5,454 nucleotides of DNA from Tannerella sp. (GTDB taxonomy: Bacteria > Bacteroidota > Bacteroidia > Bacteroidales > Tannerellaceae): positions 1 through 5,454 of the forward strand of contig JAIRLL010000390.1 of NCBI GenBank assembly GCA_031259505.1, read 5' to 3'. The position numbers were made by a program, and so were the translations under genes. The notes under the pieces were generated by a model. That model had not been told where the DNA came from. It was given only the letters and a program-made list of their open reading frames with translations, and searched no databases. Shown here piece by piece: positions 1-5,335 of this stretch; the stretch's first letter is position 1, and each line of letters begins with the position of its first letter.

Positions 1-287
1 CTGTCCTGTTTCTGTTCCGCCGTTATCTCCTTTCCTTTTGGTTTTTTCACCGGTTGAATGACTCTAACACCTTCCGGACGGTATCCCTGATAACCGGTGT
101 CCTGAGCCAATGTAAAACCGGGAGGAATACGGTAAGCCGTATCTGCTATTTTTTTATCATGAATCCGCCCGTCAAATGTCGGACTTACATACAGTACCAT
201 ACAGCAGCAACTGATGATCACCGCGTTCTTCACCGTATGTCTTTTTTTCTTTCCACTGTACTTCGACTTCTGTTCTTCTTCGTCCTG
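1..287 (-). pseudogene. IS5-like DDE transposase remnant (DDE_Tnp_4 type), N-terminus missing, cut by the window edge
   Basis: Reading the minus strand with codons at 3-5, 6-8 and so on gives about 95 residues that look like the catalytic core of a DDE transposase of the DDE_Tnp_4/IS5-like group. In order I see DEEEQKSKYSGKKKRHTVKN, then GRIHDKKIAD, then LAQDTGYQG (its Asp is the likely second catalytic acidic residue), then PVKKPKGKEITAEQK. These match the family pattern YSGKKKxHTxKN ... HDKK ... DxGYQG ... KKPKGxxLTxEQK. The third catalytic residue (Glu) would lie beyond position 1. The frame stays open upstream to a TGA at 477-479, but the residues upstream of about 287 do not resemble the family, there is no ATG in the upstream stretch, and that stretch overlaps REP-like repeats. 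I therefore infer a 5'-truncated remnant. The only internal ATG (198-200) lies inside the catalytic domain. The 3' half is outside the window, so intactness there is unknown. Confidence 0.8.
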
Positions 288-331
288 ACAAGTCCTGCCT
301 TTCAGGCAAGGCGAAGGAACGAAGCAATCCG
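281..331. repeat. REP-like short palindromic repeat, copy 1
   Basis: This stretch begins CGTCCTGAC and ends GCGAAGGAACGAAGCAATCC, with an internal hairpin TGCCT-TTC-AGGCA at 296-308. The right end closely matches the right end of the second copy (451-468), allowing a one-base gap. I recall CGTCATTGCGAG...GAAGCAATCC as a dispersed intergenic repeat type in many bacterial genomes, but I could not check this. It lies where transposase homology stops, so it may mark the point of disruption. Confidence 0.4.
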
Positions 332-401
332 AAAAAAATATAACAGAATCATGCCGAGTATAGTATAAAACGCTATATATAAAACATATCAATTTTAGCA
401 G

Positions 402-473
402 GTCTGGATTGCGGGCAATAACGGTATTTTCGTCATTGCAACTGCGAGACGCGAAGCAGGAAGCAATCAGGAC
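402..473. repeat. REP/MITE-like palindromic element, copy 2, with nested inverted repeats
   Basis: The outer arms GTCTGGATTGC (402-412) and GCAATCAGGAC (463-473) are inverted repeats matching at 9 of 11 positions. Nested inside, GCAATAACG (415-423) and CGTCATTGC (431-439) pair at 8 of 9 positions around a 7-nt loop. The right part carries GCGAAGCAGGAAGCAATC, a near copy of the repeat at 311-329. The element is about 72 bp and has no coding potential. It could be a REP element, a BIME-like composite or a tiny non-autonomous element; the sequence alone does not decide between them. Confidence 0.5.
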
Positions 474-513
474 GTGTCATTTTTTTCGTCCGGTTGAAAA
501 TTATTTATACTCT

Positions 514-529
514 ATACGTCATGACGTAT
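514..529. repeat. Perfect 16-bp palindrome
   Basis: ATACGTCATGACGTAT equals its own reverse complement. It does not overlap a recognisable promoter box and no T tract follows, so it does not look like a terminator. It could be a protein-binding site or part of a decayed mobile element. The function is unknown. Confidence 0.6.
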
Positions 530-583
530 TGCCGGAGCCGCTTTATGGCTTGCGCGAAGTGAATAACAAACAGGTAATGCTAT

Positions 584-613
584 AAAAAAGAAGAGGTTGT
601 CTCACGACAACCT
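584..613 (-). terminator. Rho-independent terminator with a GNRA tetraloop, minus strand
   Basis: The minus strand reads AGGTTGTC-GTGA-GACAACCT followed by CTTCTTTTTT. The stem is 8 perfect base pairs (594-601 with 606-613), the loop is GTGA (a GNRA tetraloop in RNA), and the T tract spans 593-584. On the plus strand the same hairpin has no T tract, so it acts on leftward transcription. Confidence 0.8.
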
Positions 614-653
614 ACAATCTTCATTGTTAACCTTAAATCTAATACCATGAAAA
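584..653 (-). ncRNA. Putative small RNA or leader transcript of about 70 nt, with a possible 22-codon leader peptide
   Basis: A consensus -7 box immediately upstream and an intrinsic terminator at the end define a self-contained minus-strand unit. The transcript start is inferred, not seen. Within it an ATG at 646-648, only a few bases after the expected start, opens a 22-codon frame beginning MVLDLRLTMK and ending at a TAG at 580-582. This frame reads through the terminator hairpin, so it may be a coincidence or an attenuator-type leader peptide. From memory, very similar promoter-leader-hairpin units recur in Bacteroides intergenic regions, but I could not verify that. No intact gene follows on the same strand, only the transposase remnant about 300 nt away. 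It could be a free-standing small RNA or an orphaned leader of a lost gene. Confidence 0.5.
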
Positions 654-660
654 ACACAGT

Positions 661-669
661 GCAAAGATA
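661..669 (-). promoter_or_regulatory. Bacteroidetes-type -7 promoter box for the small minus-strand transcript
   Basis: On the minus strand the sequence is TATCTTTGC, an exact match to the Bacteroidetes -7 consensus TAnnTTTGy. It lies about 50 bp beyond the nadK stop codon and points away from nadK. No good -33 TTTG is visible at 19-21 nt; only a partial TTG occurs, at 686-688. The expected transcription start is near 652-655. The terminator about 50 nt further on makes a discrete short transcript likely. Confidence 0.6.
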
Positions 670-718
670 GAGGTTTTATGTTATTCAACATGCTCTTTAA
701 GTACGAAAAAATCCTAAT

Positions 719-1621
719 TTAGTATTGTTTAACTCTTGCATCAGCTCCCCACATCAATTTTTCACGCAAAGTGCAGTAGAAAGTATGGGAGTGTCGCTTG
801 ATTACATTAAGGGTATAACTGCCCTTGCTTACAATCAGTTCCGTCCCGATTTGCATTACTTCCGAGCGTCCGTCGAGCGCTGTCAGGAACGATTGTGTGC
901 AACTTTCGACGACGAGCCTGATGCGGTGCGAACCGGGAATGACCAGCGGCCGCACGGTCAAACTGTGCGGAGCAACCGGACTCAATACAATATTATCGCT
1001 TTGAGGGAGCAGTATCGGGCCGTTAACGCTCATCGAATAGGCCGTCGAGCCTGTCGGCGTGGCAATCAGCAAACCGTCGGCCTGGTACGAAGTCAGGTAT
1101 TCGTCGTTCAGATAGGTATGAATCGTAATCATGGACGAAGTGTCCCGTTTCAGTACGGCCACTTCGTTCAACGCATGATTATATCCCTGCAATGCGCTTC
1201 CTTTCGTCTGAAGTTCAAGCAGCATCCGCTCTTCCGTCCTGTAGTTGCCTTCCACCAGTTCGGCCAGTGCGTCCGCAATCTGGTCTTCGCTGATGTCGGC
1301 CAGAAAACCCAGCCGGCCGGTATTGATTCCCAGGATGGGAATGTGCAGCTTGTTGATTAGCGCCGCCGTGCGCAGAAACGTGCCGTCGCCGCCTACGCTC
1401 AGGCCTACGTCCAGACGTGACATATCGTCAGCCGACATGTCCAACGCCTGCGGCAACCTCTTCAGGGCGCGCGCCAGAAAAGCATAAAACTCGCTCTGAA
1501 TGTATATTTCAACGCCCAAAGCATTCAATCGGTCGAGCAATCGCTCGATAATGTATAACTTGTCTGCTCGGCAATCGCCACCGAACAATCCTGTTTTTAA
1601 CTGACGGGTCATCTGTTGCAT
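719..1621 (-). CDS. nadK: NAD kinase (ATP/polyphosphate-dependent NAD+ 2'-phosphotransferase)
   Basis: This cytoplasmic enzyme phosphorylates NAD+ to NADP+, the only de novo route to NADP. The 300-aa product carries the family motifs in order: GGDGT (77-81, catalytic Asp and phosphate binding), NTGRLGFL (100-107), LNE (151-153), DGLLIATPTGSTAYS (182-196), LSPVAPHSL (213-221) and LDGR (249-252). The length is normal for the family. The start is slightly uncertain: the first ATG (1619-1621) gives MQQMTRQLKTGLFGG, while a second ATG three codons on (1610-1612) gives a beginning nearer to typical NadK proteins and has an AGGA about 8 nt upstream. The leader is A-rich, as is usual in Bacteroidetes. 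The gene is divergent from pdxJ and shares its promoter region. No clear terminator follows the stop codon. Confidence 0.96.
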   Translation of the reverse strand: MQQMTRQLKTGLFGGDCRADKLYIIERLLDRLNALGVEIYIQSEFYAFLARALKRLPQALDMSADDMSRLDVGLSVGGDGTFLRTAALINKLHIPILGINTGRLGFLADISEDQIADALAELVEGNYRTEERMLLELQTKGSALQGYNHALNEVAVLKRDTSSMITIHTYLNDEYLTSYQADGLLIATPTGSTAYSMSVNGPILLPQSDNIVLSPVAPHSLTVRPLVIPGSHRIRLVVESCTQSFLTALDGRSEVMQIGTELIVSKGSYTLNVIKRHSHTFYCTLREKLMWGADARVKQY

Positions 1622-1672
1622 CCTGTTTTTTTACTGCAAAATTCTTTTTTTCGTAATCTTTCGGGCTTTTTT

Positions 1673-1705
1673 TTTCCATAGTTGCCCAATTCGTCATACA
1701 TTTGC
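1673..1705 (+). promoter_or_regulatory. Putative pdxJ promoter
   Basis: TACATTTGC at 1697-1705 matches the Bacteroidetes -7 consensus TAnnTTTGy exactly. A near-match to the -33 TTTG, TTTC at 1673-1676, lies upstream with a 20-nt spacer. Transcription would start near 1712, giving a leader of roughly 45-50 nt before the pdxJ ATG. The -7 box forms the left half of a perfect palindrome, which suggests overlap with an operator or with the opposite promoter. Confidence 0.55.
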
Positions 1706-1725
1706 AAATGTATTTGTGCACAAAT
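1696..1725. repeat. Two adjacent perfect palindromes in the nadK-pdxJ control region
   Basis: ATACATTTGCAAATGTAT (1696-1713, 18 bp) and ATTTGTGCACAAAT (1712-1725, 14 bp) are each perfectly self-complementary and overlap by two bases. They share ATTTG half-sites. The first palindrome places a -7 box on both strands. They could serve as paired operator sites for a dimeric regulator or may simply reflect two facing promoters. Confidence 0.75.
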
Positions 1726-1728
1726 GTA
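1704..1728 (-). promoter_or_regulatory. Putative nadK promoter(s): two minus-strand -7 boxes
   Basis: The minus strand contains TACATTTGC (1704-1712) and TACATTTGT (1720-1728); both fit TAnnTTTGy. Either could drive nadK, leaving a 5' leader of about 75-90 nt rich in A. No convincing -33 TTTG is visible for either one, so I cannot say which is used. The first box overlaps the plus-strand -7 box base for base, so the two directions may compete for polymerase. Confidence 0.45.
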
Positions 1729-1758
1729 GTAAAAGAGAAAAAACGAACATGATTTTGA

Positions 1759-2472
1759 ATGATAAATTTGAGTGTAAATATTAATAAGGTGGCTACTCTC
1801 CGTAATTCTCGCGGAGGTAACATGCCGGATGTGCTGAAGGTAGCACAGGATTGCGAGCGATTTGGCGCACAGAGTATTACCGTGCATCCCCGTCCCGACG
1901 GGCGCCATATTCGCTACGACGACGTATACAAACTCAGACCGCTGATACATACGGAACTGAATATCGAAGGATATCCCGGCAAGTCTTTTGTCGATCTTGT
2001 GTTGAAAGTCCGTCCCGGTCAGGTGACGCTTGTCCCCGACGCGTCCGACGCCATCACTTCCAATGCCGGATGGAAAACAAAAGCGCACTTCGAGCAGTTG
2101 AGCGAGTGGGTCGACATTTTTAAGGAAAAAAGCATACGTACGTCCATCTTTGTCTATGCCGATGCGGAAGACATCGAATGGGCGGCAAAAACAGGCGCCG
2201 ACCGTATCGAACTCTATACCGGCCCCTATGCCATGCAATATGCGCGAGACTGTGAAACCGCCGTCGCGCCGTTCGTCCGGGCGGCTACGCTGGCCAGGCA
2301 ACTGGGGATGGGCGTAAATGCAGGGCATGACCTGTCACTGGAAAATCTTGCTTTCTTCGCTTCGAAAGTTAACTGGATCGATGAAGTCTCGATAGGGCAT
2401 GCGCTCATCTGCGATGCGCTTTATTACGGGCTGGAAAAGACAATAAATCTATATAAAGCATGTTTAATATAG
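1759..2472 (+). CDS. pdxJ: Pyridoxine 5'-phosphate synthase
   Basis: PdxJ condenses 1-deoxy-D-xylulose 5-phosphate with 3-amino-2-oxopropyl phosphate to make pyridoxine 5'-phosphate, the ring-closing step of DXP-dependent vitamin B6 synthesis. The 237-aa product is full length for the family and folds as a TIM barrel in known members. Visible hallmarks are [17 protein letters not shown] (4-20), [12 protein letters not shown] (41-52) with the active-site His region, LNIEGYP (67-73) with the conserved Glu, [15 protein letters not shown] (91-105), [13 protein letters not shown] (146-158), [11 protein letters not shown] (187-197) with the conserved His, and SIGHALI (211-217). The SNAGW form is what I expect of Bacteroidetes PdxJ. 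The start at 1759 aligns with the conserved N-terminus; an ATG at 1749 is out of frame. It is divergent from nadK. The next gene begins 33 nt after the stop, with no terminator between. Confidence 0.96.
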   Translation: MINLSVNINKVATLRNSRGGNMPDVLKVAQDCERFGAQSITVHPRPDGRHIRYDDVYKLRPLIHTELNIEGYPGKSFVDLVLKVRPGQVTLVPDASDAITSNAGWKTKAHFEQLSEWVDIFKEKSIRTSIFVYADAEDIEWAAKTGADRIELYTGPYAMQYARDCETAVAPFVRAATLARQLGMGVNAGHDLSLENLAFFASKVNWIDEVSIGHALICDALYYGLEKTINLYKACLI

Positions 2473-2505
2473 ACGGTGTTAAATTTCTTGGAAGTATAAA
2501 AAGCG

Positions 2506-2799
2506 ATGATAACAATTAAAGAAATTGATGATTTTGTTTTATCTGAATTAAATATGTTTATCAAGGACGAAGAACCCATGCGAACATACACAAAATACGT
2601 GGGCAATGATACTACATTTAAACTGTCTATACGGGAAGAAGATAATAAATTTCGTATGTGTTTTTCCAAAGATGTAAAAAATGTATTTTTCCGTGATGGG
2701 CGTGGTGGTTCGTGGTATCTTATTGAAAACGAAGTTTTTGATAACCTGGATGCTGCATTTGATTATATCAGGAATAGCAAATTGATAAATTTGAAATAA
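2506..2799 (+). CDS. Small AT-rich hypothetical protein, likely acquired
   Basis: I do not recognise this 97-aa protein. It has no signal peptide or membrane segment. It is rich in Asp, Glu, Lys, Asn and aromatic residues. The likely layout is an N-terminal helix (about 1-20), several short strands (36-73, including FRDGRGGSWYL at 62-72) and a C-terminal helix (79-91). That size and layout resemble small immunity-type or accessory cargo proteins, but this is only an impression. GC content is about 33% by hand count over 240 bases, against about 55% in a stretch of exbB, which suggests horizontal acquisition. A weak GGAAG (2490-2494) lies about 11 nt before the ATG. It sits 33 nt after pdxJ and 34 nt before exbB on the same strand, so it may be read through from pdxJ. 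An overlapping frame on the minus strand is less plausible. Confidence 0.7.
   Translation: MITIKEIDDFVLSELNMFIKDEEPMRTYTKYVGNDTTFKLSIREEDNKFRMCFSKDVKNVFFRDGRGGSWYLIENEVFDNLDAAFDYIRNSKLINLK
2786..2793 (+). promoter_or_regulatory. Weak candidate -7 box for the exbB operon
   Basis: TAAATTTG matches TAnnTTTG and lies 40 nt before the exbB ATG, at the very end of the small upstream gene. The nearest TTTG upstream (2758-2761) is 24 nt away, longer than the usual 19-21. In AT-rich sequence such a match can arise by chance, so this is tentative. Confidence 0.25.
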
Positions 2800-2833
2800 T
2801 ATAAATTAAAACAATAATAAAAACAGAAACCGT

Positions 2834-3547
2834 ATGAATCTATTAAATGTATTATTACAGACAACAGCGCCGTTACGGGAAAACGACCCGCTCGATCTGA
2901 CCGGCGAAGTCATACCCGCCGAAGCGCAAATGAATATCCTCGAACTTGCCACCAAGGGCGGATGGATTATGGTTGTTCTTCTTGTGCTGTCGTTCATTGC
3001 CCTGTACGTCTTTATCCAGCGATGGATGCTCATCAGCAGGGCAGACAAAATCGACGACTCGTTCATGAGCCGCATCAAGGATTATATCCACGACGGCAAG
3101 ATTGATTCGGCGCTCAAGCTCTGCGAAACGGCCAGGTCGCCGATGGGACGCATGATCGGAAAAGGCATCAGCCGCCTGGGACGTCCCGTCAACGACATCC
3201 TTGCGTCCATCGAGAATGCCGGAAACATCGAAGTGGCCAAGCTGGAAAAAGGGTTTCCCCTCATTGCCACGACGGCAGCAGGCGCGCCGATGATCGGATT
3301 CCTCGGAACGGTTACCGGCATGGTGCGCGCTTTCTTCGACATGGCCAATGCCGGCGCCAATGTAGACATCTCGCTGCTTTCGGGTGGTATATACGAGGCG
3401 CTGGTAACAACCGTCGCCGGACTGATTGTCGGCATCGTCGCACTGTTTGCCTACAATTTTCTGGTAGCAAAAGTCGACAGCGTGGTCAACAAGATGGAAA
3501 CGACGACCATGGATTTTATGGATCTGCTGAACGAACCTGCAAACTAA
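2834..3547 (+). CDS. exbB: MotA/TolQ/ExbB-family proton channel subunit
   Basis: ExbB is the inner-membrane scaffold and proton-channel subunit that, with ExbD, converts proton motive force into movement of a TonB-type protein. The 237-aa product has three predicted membrane segments at about 43-65, 142-168 and 185-212, with a large cytoplasmic loop between the first two, as in the family. Diagnostic stretches are GAPMIGFLGTVTGMVRAF (150-167) and GGIYEALVTTVAGLIVGI (184-201), which line the channel in known members. The N-terminal extension of about 30 residues before the first membrane helix is plausible for Bacteroidetes homologues; M33 is an alternative start. It is the first gene of a four-gene operon, with exbD starting 12 nt after its stop. 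TolQ and MotA relatives are possible by homology, but the adjacent ExbD and TonB-like genes favour ExbB. Confidence 0.93.
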   Translation: MNLLNVLLQTTAPLRENDPLDLTGEVIPAEAQMNILELATKGGWIMVVLLVLSFIALYVFIQRWMLISRADKIDDSFMSRIKDYIHDGKIDSALKLCETARSPMGRMIGKGISRLGRPVNDILASIENAGNIEVAKLEKGFPLIATTAAGAPMIGFLGTVTGMVRAFFDMANAGANVDISLLSGGIYEALVTTVAGLIVGIVALFAYNFLVAKVDSVVNKMETTTMDFMDLLNEPAN

Positions 3548-3559
3548 AACCACGCGACG

Positions 3560-3976
3560 ATGTCACTGAAACGAAGAACAAAAATAAACGAGACCTTCAG
3601 CATGGCGTCCATGACGGACATCATCTTCCTGCTGCTGATTTTCTTCATGATTACCTCGACGCTGGTGGTGCCCAACGCCATCAAACTGACGTTGCCGCAG
3701 GCGCGGAAGCAGACGGCAGCCAAACCGCTCTCGCGCGTGACAATTGATGCCGGCGGGAATTACTACGTCGCTTTCGGGAAACAGCGGGAAAAACGGGTAT
3801 CGTTCGACGAAATAGCGCCTTTCCTGCAGGAACGGGCGCTTGAGGAACCGGAAATGTACGTGCTGCTGTATGCGGACGAATCGGTTCCCTACAAAGAGAT
3901 TGTGAAAATACTGAATGTCGCAAACGAGAACAGATTCAAAATAGCGCTCGCCACGCGTGTGCCACGACAGAGATGA
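3560..3976 (+). CDS. exbD: ExbD/TolR-family biopolymer transport protein
   Basis: ExbD is the partner of ExbB and carries the membrane Asp that shuttles protons. The 138-aa product has a short basic cytoplasmic N-terminus (KRRTK), one membrane segment at about 19-38 and a periplasmic domain of about 100 residues. MASMTDIIFLLLIFFM (15-30) holds the conserved Asp at position 20, equivalent to the essential Asp in E. coli ExbD. The C-terminal part, with VLLYADESVPYKEIVKIL, matches the family's periplasmic fold. Length is typical. The stop codon overlaps the start of the next gene by 4 nt (ATGA at 3973-3976), implying translational coupling. I see only one exbD here, whereas from memory some Bacteroidetes clusters carry two in tandem. 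Confidence 0.93.
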   Translation: MSLKRRTKINETFSMASMTDIIFLLLIFFMITSTLVVPNAIKLTLPQARKQTAAKPLSRVTIDAGGNYYVAFGKQREKRVSFDEIAPFLQERALEEPEMYVLLYADESVPYKEIVKILNVANENRFKIALATRVPRQR

Positions 3977-4779
3977 AAACCGACAAAGACGATATGATTG
4001 CACTGGCCGGGACGATAATAATTCATCTCCTTGCAGCCATCTTCCTGCTTTTCGCCGTGATCAGGACGATTGTGCCCGAAGAGGAAGAAGGCGTACTGGT
4101 CAACTTCGGGAATGTCAATGCTGCCGCAGGCCTTTTCGAGCCGCAGGGACGGGTTTCGCAAAACGTGGAAGCCCCCTCCGAACCGTCTGTTCCCGTCCGT
4201 ACCCAACCTGAAGAAATGATAAGCCAGGATACGGAAGAAACCGTCTCGCTCACCGACCGCAAAAAAGCCGAAGAACAGAAAAGACAGGAAGAAGCCGAAC
4301 GCAGGGAAAAGGAACAGCGCGAAGCGGAACGCCGCAGGCGCGAAGAAGAACAGCGACAGCGCGAACAGGCCATCAGCGAGCAGGTGTCTGGTGCATTCGG
4401 CTCCGGCAGCACGCAGGGCGAAAGCCAGGGCGACGACACGGGAACGGGCAATCAGGGCAATCCCTTCGGCAATGCCGACACGGGCGAAAATCAGGGCGTC
4501 GGCGGCATGGGCGAATTCTCGCTCAGCGGACGCATCCTTCGCGGAGGAGGTTTGCCGAGACCGGCATACAACGTCCGCGAAGAAGGACGTATCGTCATCA
4601 GCATCACGGTCGACCCGGCCGGCAACGTCATCGTGGCGGAAATCGGCAAGGGTACGAATATCGACGACGCCTCTCTGCGCATTAGCGCCATCGAAGCGGC
4701 CAAACGCGCCAAATTCAACAAAATAAGAGAAACAAACAACCAAAGCGGAACAATTACATACCGCTATTCATTAAAATGA
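3973..4779 (+). CDS. tonB: TonB-family energy transducer with a TolA-like charged helix
   Basis: This 268-aa protein is built like TonB/TolA: an N-terminal membrane anchor (about 9-30, with IIIHLLAAIFLL), a periplasmic spacer, a long charged segment rich in Glu, Arg, Lys and Gln (about 95-136), likely a single helix or coiled coil, a Gly/Asn/Gln/Ser-rich flexible linker (140-180), and a C-terminal TonB domain (about 186-268, containing GRIVISITVDPAGNVIVAEI and AIEAAKRAKFN). It should be energised by the ExbB/ExbD complex encoded just upstream and contact outer-membrane receptors or envelope partners. The usual Pro-rich TonB spacer is absent and replaced by the charged helix, as in TolA, so a role in envelope integrity is a real alternative. 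The start is fixed by the ATGA overlap with exbD. The next gene follows after 7 nt. Confidence 0.88.
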   Translation: MKTDKDDMIALAGTIIIHLLAAIFLLFAVIRTIVPEEEEGVLVNFGNVNAAAGLFEPQGRVSQNVEAPSEPSVPVRTQPEEMISQDTEETVSLTDRKKAEEQKRQEEAERREKEQREAERRRREEEQRQREQAISEQVSGAFGSGSTQGESQGDDTGTGNQGNPFGNADTGENQGVGGMGEFSLSGRILRGGGLPRPAYNVREEGRIVISITVDPAGNVIVAEIGKGTNIDDASLRISAIEAAKRAKFNKIRETNNQSGTITYRYSLK

Positions 4780-4786
4780 CAGCACG

Positions 4787-5335
4787 ATGAAAAAAGCTTA
4801 TGTATTTTTAGCAACAGGCTTCGAAGAAACGGAAGCCACAGCAACAATTGATGTATTGCGTCGAGGCGGCGTCGAGGCGATCACCGTCTCCATCACTGGC
4901 AAACGCAGCGTCGCGGGCGCTCACGGGATAGCCGTCGAGGCAGATGCTCTTTTCGAAGACATCGCCGGCGCAGATGCCGATGCGCTGATTCTTCCCGGCG
5001 GCGGGCCGGGCAGTCAGATGCTGAACGGACACGAGCCGCTGAAACAACTGCTCGTGCAGCACAGCGAACAAAACAAACTTGTCGCCGCCATCTGCGCCGC
5101 CCCGCTCGTATTGGGCGGACTGGGACTGCTCAAGGGGAAAAAAGCCACTTGCTATCCGGGTATCGAGCCGCTGTTGACCGGCGCCATCCTTGCGACCGAC
5201 CAGCCGGCTGTCGTCGACGGCCACATCATCACCGGAAAAGGGCCGGGACTTGCCTTCGACTTCGCACTGGAAGTCCTTGCAGCCCTCGCCGGGAAAAACG
5301 TGGCCGCAGGCGTGGCAGGCGACTTGCTGCTGTAG
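4787..5335 (+). CDS. DJ-1/PfpI-family protein (YajL/ThiJ-like)
   Basis: This 182-aa protein has the DJ-1 fold signature: VFLATGFEETEA near the start with the conserved Glu at 16, ALILPGGGPGSQ (66-77), and the nucleophile elbow AAICAAPLVLGG (100-111) with the reactive Cys at 103. The C-terminal TGKGPGLAFDFALEVL completes the family pattern. Length is typical of the short DJ-1/YajL class. Known relatives act as redox-sensitive chaperones, glyoxalases or proposed deglycases, and I cannot choose among these from sequence. No signal peptide is seen, so it is cytoplasmic. It begins 7 nt after the TonB-like gene and is almost certainly co-transcribed with exbB-exbD-tonB. No T-tract terminator follows within the remaining 119 bases. 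Confidence 0.92.
   Translation: MKKAYVFLATGFEETEATATIDVLRRGGVEAITVSITGKRSVAGAHGIAVEADALFEDIAGADADALILPGGGPGSQMLNGHEPLKQLLVQHSEQNKLVAAICAAPLVLGGLGLLKGKKATCYPGIEPLLTGAILATDQPAVVDGHIITGKGPGLAFDFALEVLAALAGKNVAAGVAGDLLL

Larger units (their letters stand above)
332..579. other. Non-coding stretch between the transposase remnant and the small minus-strand transcript
   Basis: I see no supportable gene here. The left part (332-400) is AT-rich, low-complexity sequence around short TATAG/CTATA arms. It is followed by the second REP-like element and then a perfect 16-bp palindrome, ATACGTCATGACGTAT, at 514-529. Short open frames are present on both strands, but none has a recognisable product or a start signal. 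The region looks like an accumulation site for mobile-element debris. Confidence 0.5.

Noticed and set aside
54..368. Plus-strand open frame of 104 codons
   Set aside because: It is antisense to the clear transposase motifs on the minus strand and its product has no recognisable features.
580..648. 22-codon minus-strand frame as a separate coding gene
   Set aside because: It is too short to support alone and runs through the terminator hairpin; it is kept only as a possible leader peptide within the small RNA entry.
725..1360. Plus-strand open frame of 211 codons
   Set aside because: It lies entirely antisense to nadK, whose motifs are unmistakable.
1609..2328. Minus-strand open frame of 239 codons
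   Set aside because: It is antisense to pdxJ and crosses the nadK-pdxJ control region; the composition is typical of a shadow frame.
2424..2669. Minus-strand open frame overlapping the small AT-rich gene
   Set aside because: It overlaps the end of pdxJ and has no recognisable domain or start signal; the plus-strand frame fits the operon direction better.
3889..4743. Minus-strand open frame of 284 codons, rich in Phe and Ala
   Set aside because: It is the reverse reading of the Glu/Arg-rich TonB-like gene; the Phe/Ala runs mirror its GAA/GCG-type codons.
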